A stretch of 64,000 bases of DNA from AC-32 sp963728765 (GTDB lineage: Bacteria > Actinomycetota > Thermoleophilia > Gaiellales > Gaiellaceae). Each line of letters begins with the position of its first letter. Position 1 is the first letter of the stretch. The DNA is taken from the NCBI GenBank assembly GCA_963728765.1, contig CAVSKX010000001.1:496001-560000 (forward strand), in the 5' to 3' direction. Under the pieces are notes generated by a model. The model was given only the letters and a program-made list of their open reading frames with translations. It did no database searches and was not told the DNA's origin. Of this stretch, positions 63,751-64,000 are shown in pieces. Made by a program: the position numbers and the translations under genes.

Positions 63751-64000
63751 CTACCAGTAGATGTAGACCGCGGTGCCGTAGTCGATCAGCGAGTACACGC
63801 GGTACGCGACCCACAGCGGGATGCGCACGCAGCCATGGCTCGCGGGGTAGGGCGGGACGCTCGCGTAACCGTGGATCGCGAAACCGCCGACGAAGAAGGA
63901 CGAGTAGTACATCGCCTTCGCGTTGTAGCCCGGGACCCGGCTGTAGACACGCCAGTGGCCGAGCGGGGTGTTCCCCGTCGCGCCGGTCGACACCGGTACG
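63751..64000 (-). CDS. L,D-transpeptidase, N-terminus cut by window edge
   Basis: The visible 82 C-terminal residues contain the YkuD-type active site IHGYASVPPYPASHGCVRIP, with catalytic His and Cys. The preceding GNTPLGHWRVYSRVPGYNAK is typical of catalytic L,D-transpeptidases that cross-link peptidoglycan. The frame continues past the right edge, so the start and any signal peptide are outside the window. Confidence 0.88.
   Translation of the reverse strand, partial: VPVSTGATGNTPLGHWRVYSRVPGYNAKAMYYSSFFVGGFAIHGYASVPPYPASHGCVRIPLWVAYRVYSLIDYGTAVYIYW

Noticed and set aside
1..64000. Prophage, insertion sequence or genomic island
   Set aside because: No transposase, integrase, phage structural gene or low-GC block is visible; codon usage looks uniform.

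Overview
The window is a high-GC, gene-dense bacterial chromosome segment that contains a replication-origin neighbourhood. The minus strand carries dnaA, dnaN, recF, dciA (DUF721), gyrB and gyrA from about 54.9 kb down to 45.7 kb. Divergently, the plus strand carries rpmH, rnpA, yidD, yidC, jag, rsmG, parA and parB from 55.2 to 59.8 kb. This order, the BldC-like regulator beside gyrA, the many GTG starts and the GC-rich third positions suggest an Actinomycetota member, perhaps of the Thermoleophilia/Gaiellales type. That placement is inference; no 16S gene is present. I see no insertion sequence, prophage or CRISPR array.

Left part (1-26.8 kb): a truncated secreted protein, a TauE/SafE exporter split into two half-size genes, otsB, a DMT exporter, a NUDIX hydrolase, PolX with an overlapping HAD hydrolase, a polyprenol-phosphate glycosyltransferase and thioredoxin. 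A four-gene thiamine operon (thiD-thiM-thiE-thiL) follows, controlled by a TPP riboswitch. Next come an ACT-domain protein, peptide deformylase, an MrfA-like helicase, a DGPF-protein/SigJ-like sigma pair, an amidinotransferase-fold enzyme, a type II NADH dehydrogenase-like protein, an ABC exporter pair, RsgA and a three-domain LigD.

Middle (27-45 kb): accD-accA, an arginase-fold protein with an N-terminal zinc ribbon, HAD and GNAT genes, a lipoprotein esterase, and a 954-residue adenylate-cyclase/ATPase regulator. A tightly coupled fatty-acid operon (ECF sigma factor, fabZ, fabH, fabD, fabG, fabF) lacks acpP. A large secreted amidase, an NfeD/SPFH pair and a GalT-like enzyme follow. Right part (45-64 kb): the origin cluster, then small proteins, an EEP-family hydrolase, tRNA-Ile, a bifunctional nuclease, chorismate mutase and a truncated L,D-transpeptidase.

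Three patterns cut across the genes. First, four genes (SigJ-like, fabG, galT, recF) have no in-frame ATG, GTG or TTG at the place the family requires and appear to start at CTG; two of these CTGs form an exact CTGA overlap with the upstream stop. Second, two families of short intergenic repeats begin exactly at stop codons of upstream genes: family A, six copies with a CGCTTGCG hairpin core, and family B, two full copies and one partial. Third, many genes have a TANNNT hexamer 6-9 bases before the start codon, which suggests widespread leaderless transcription.
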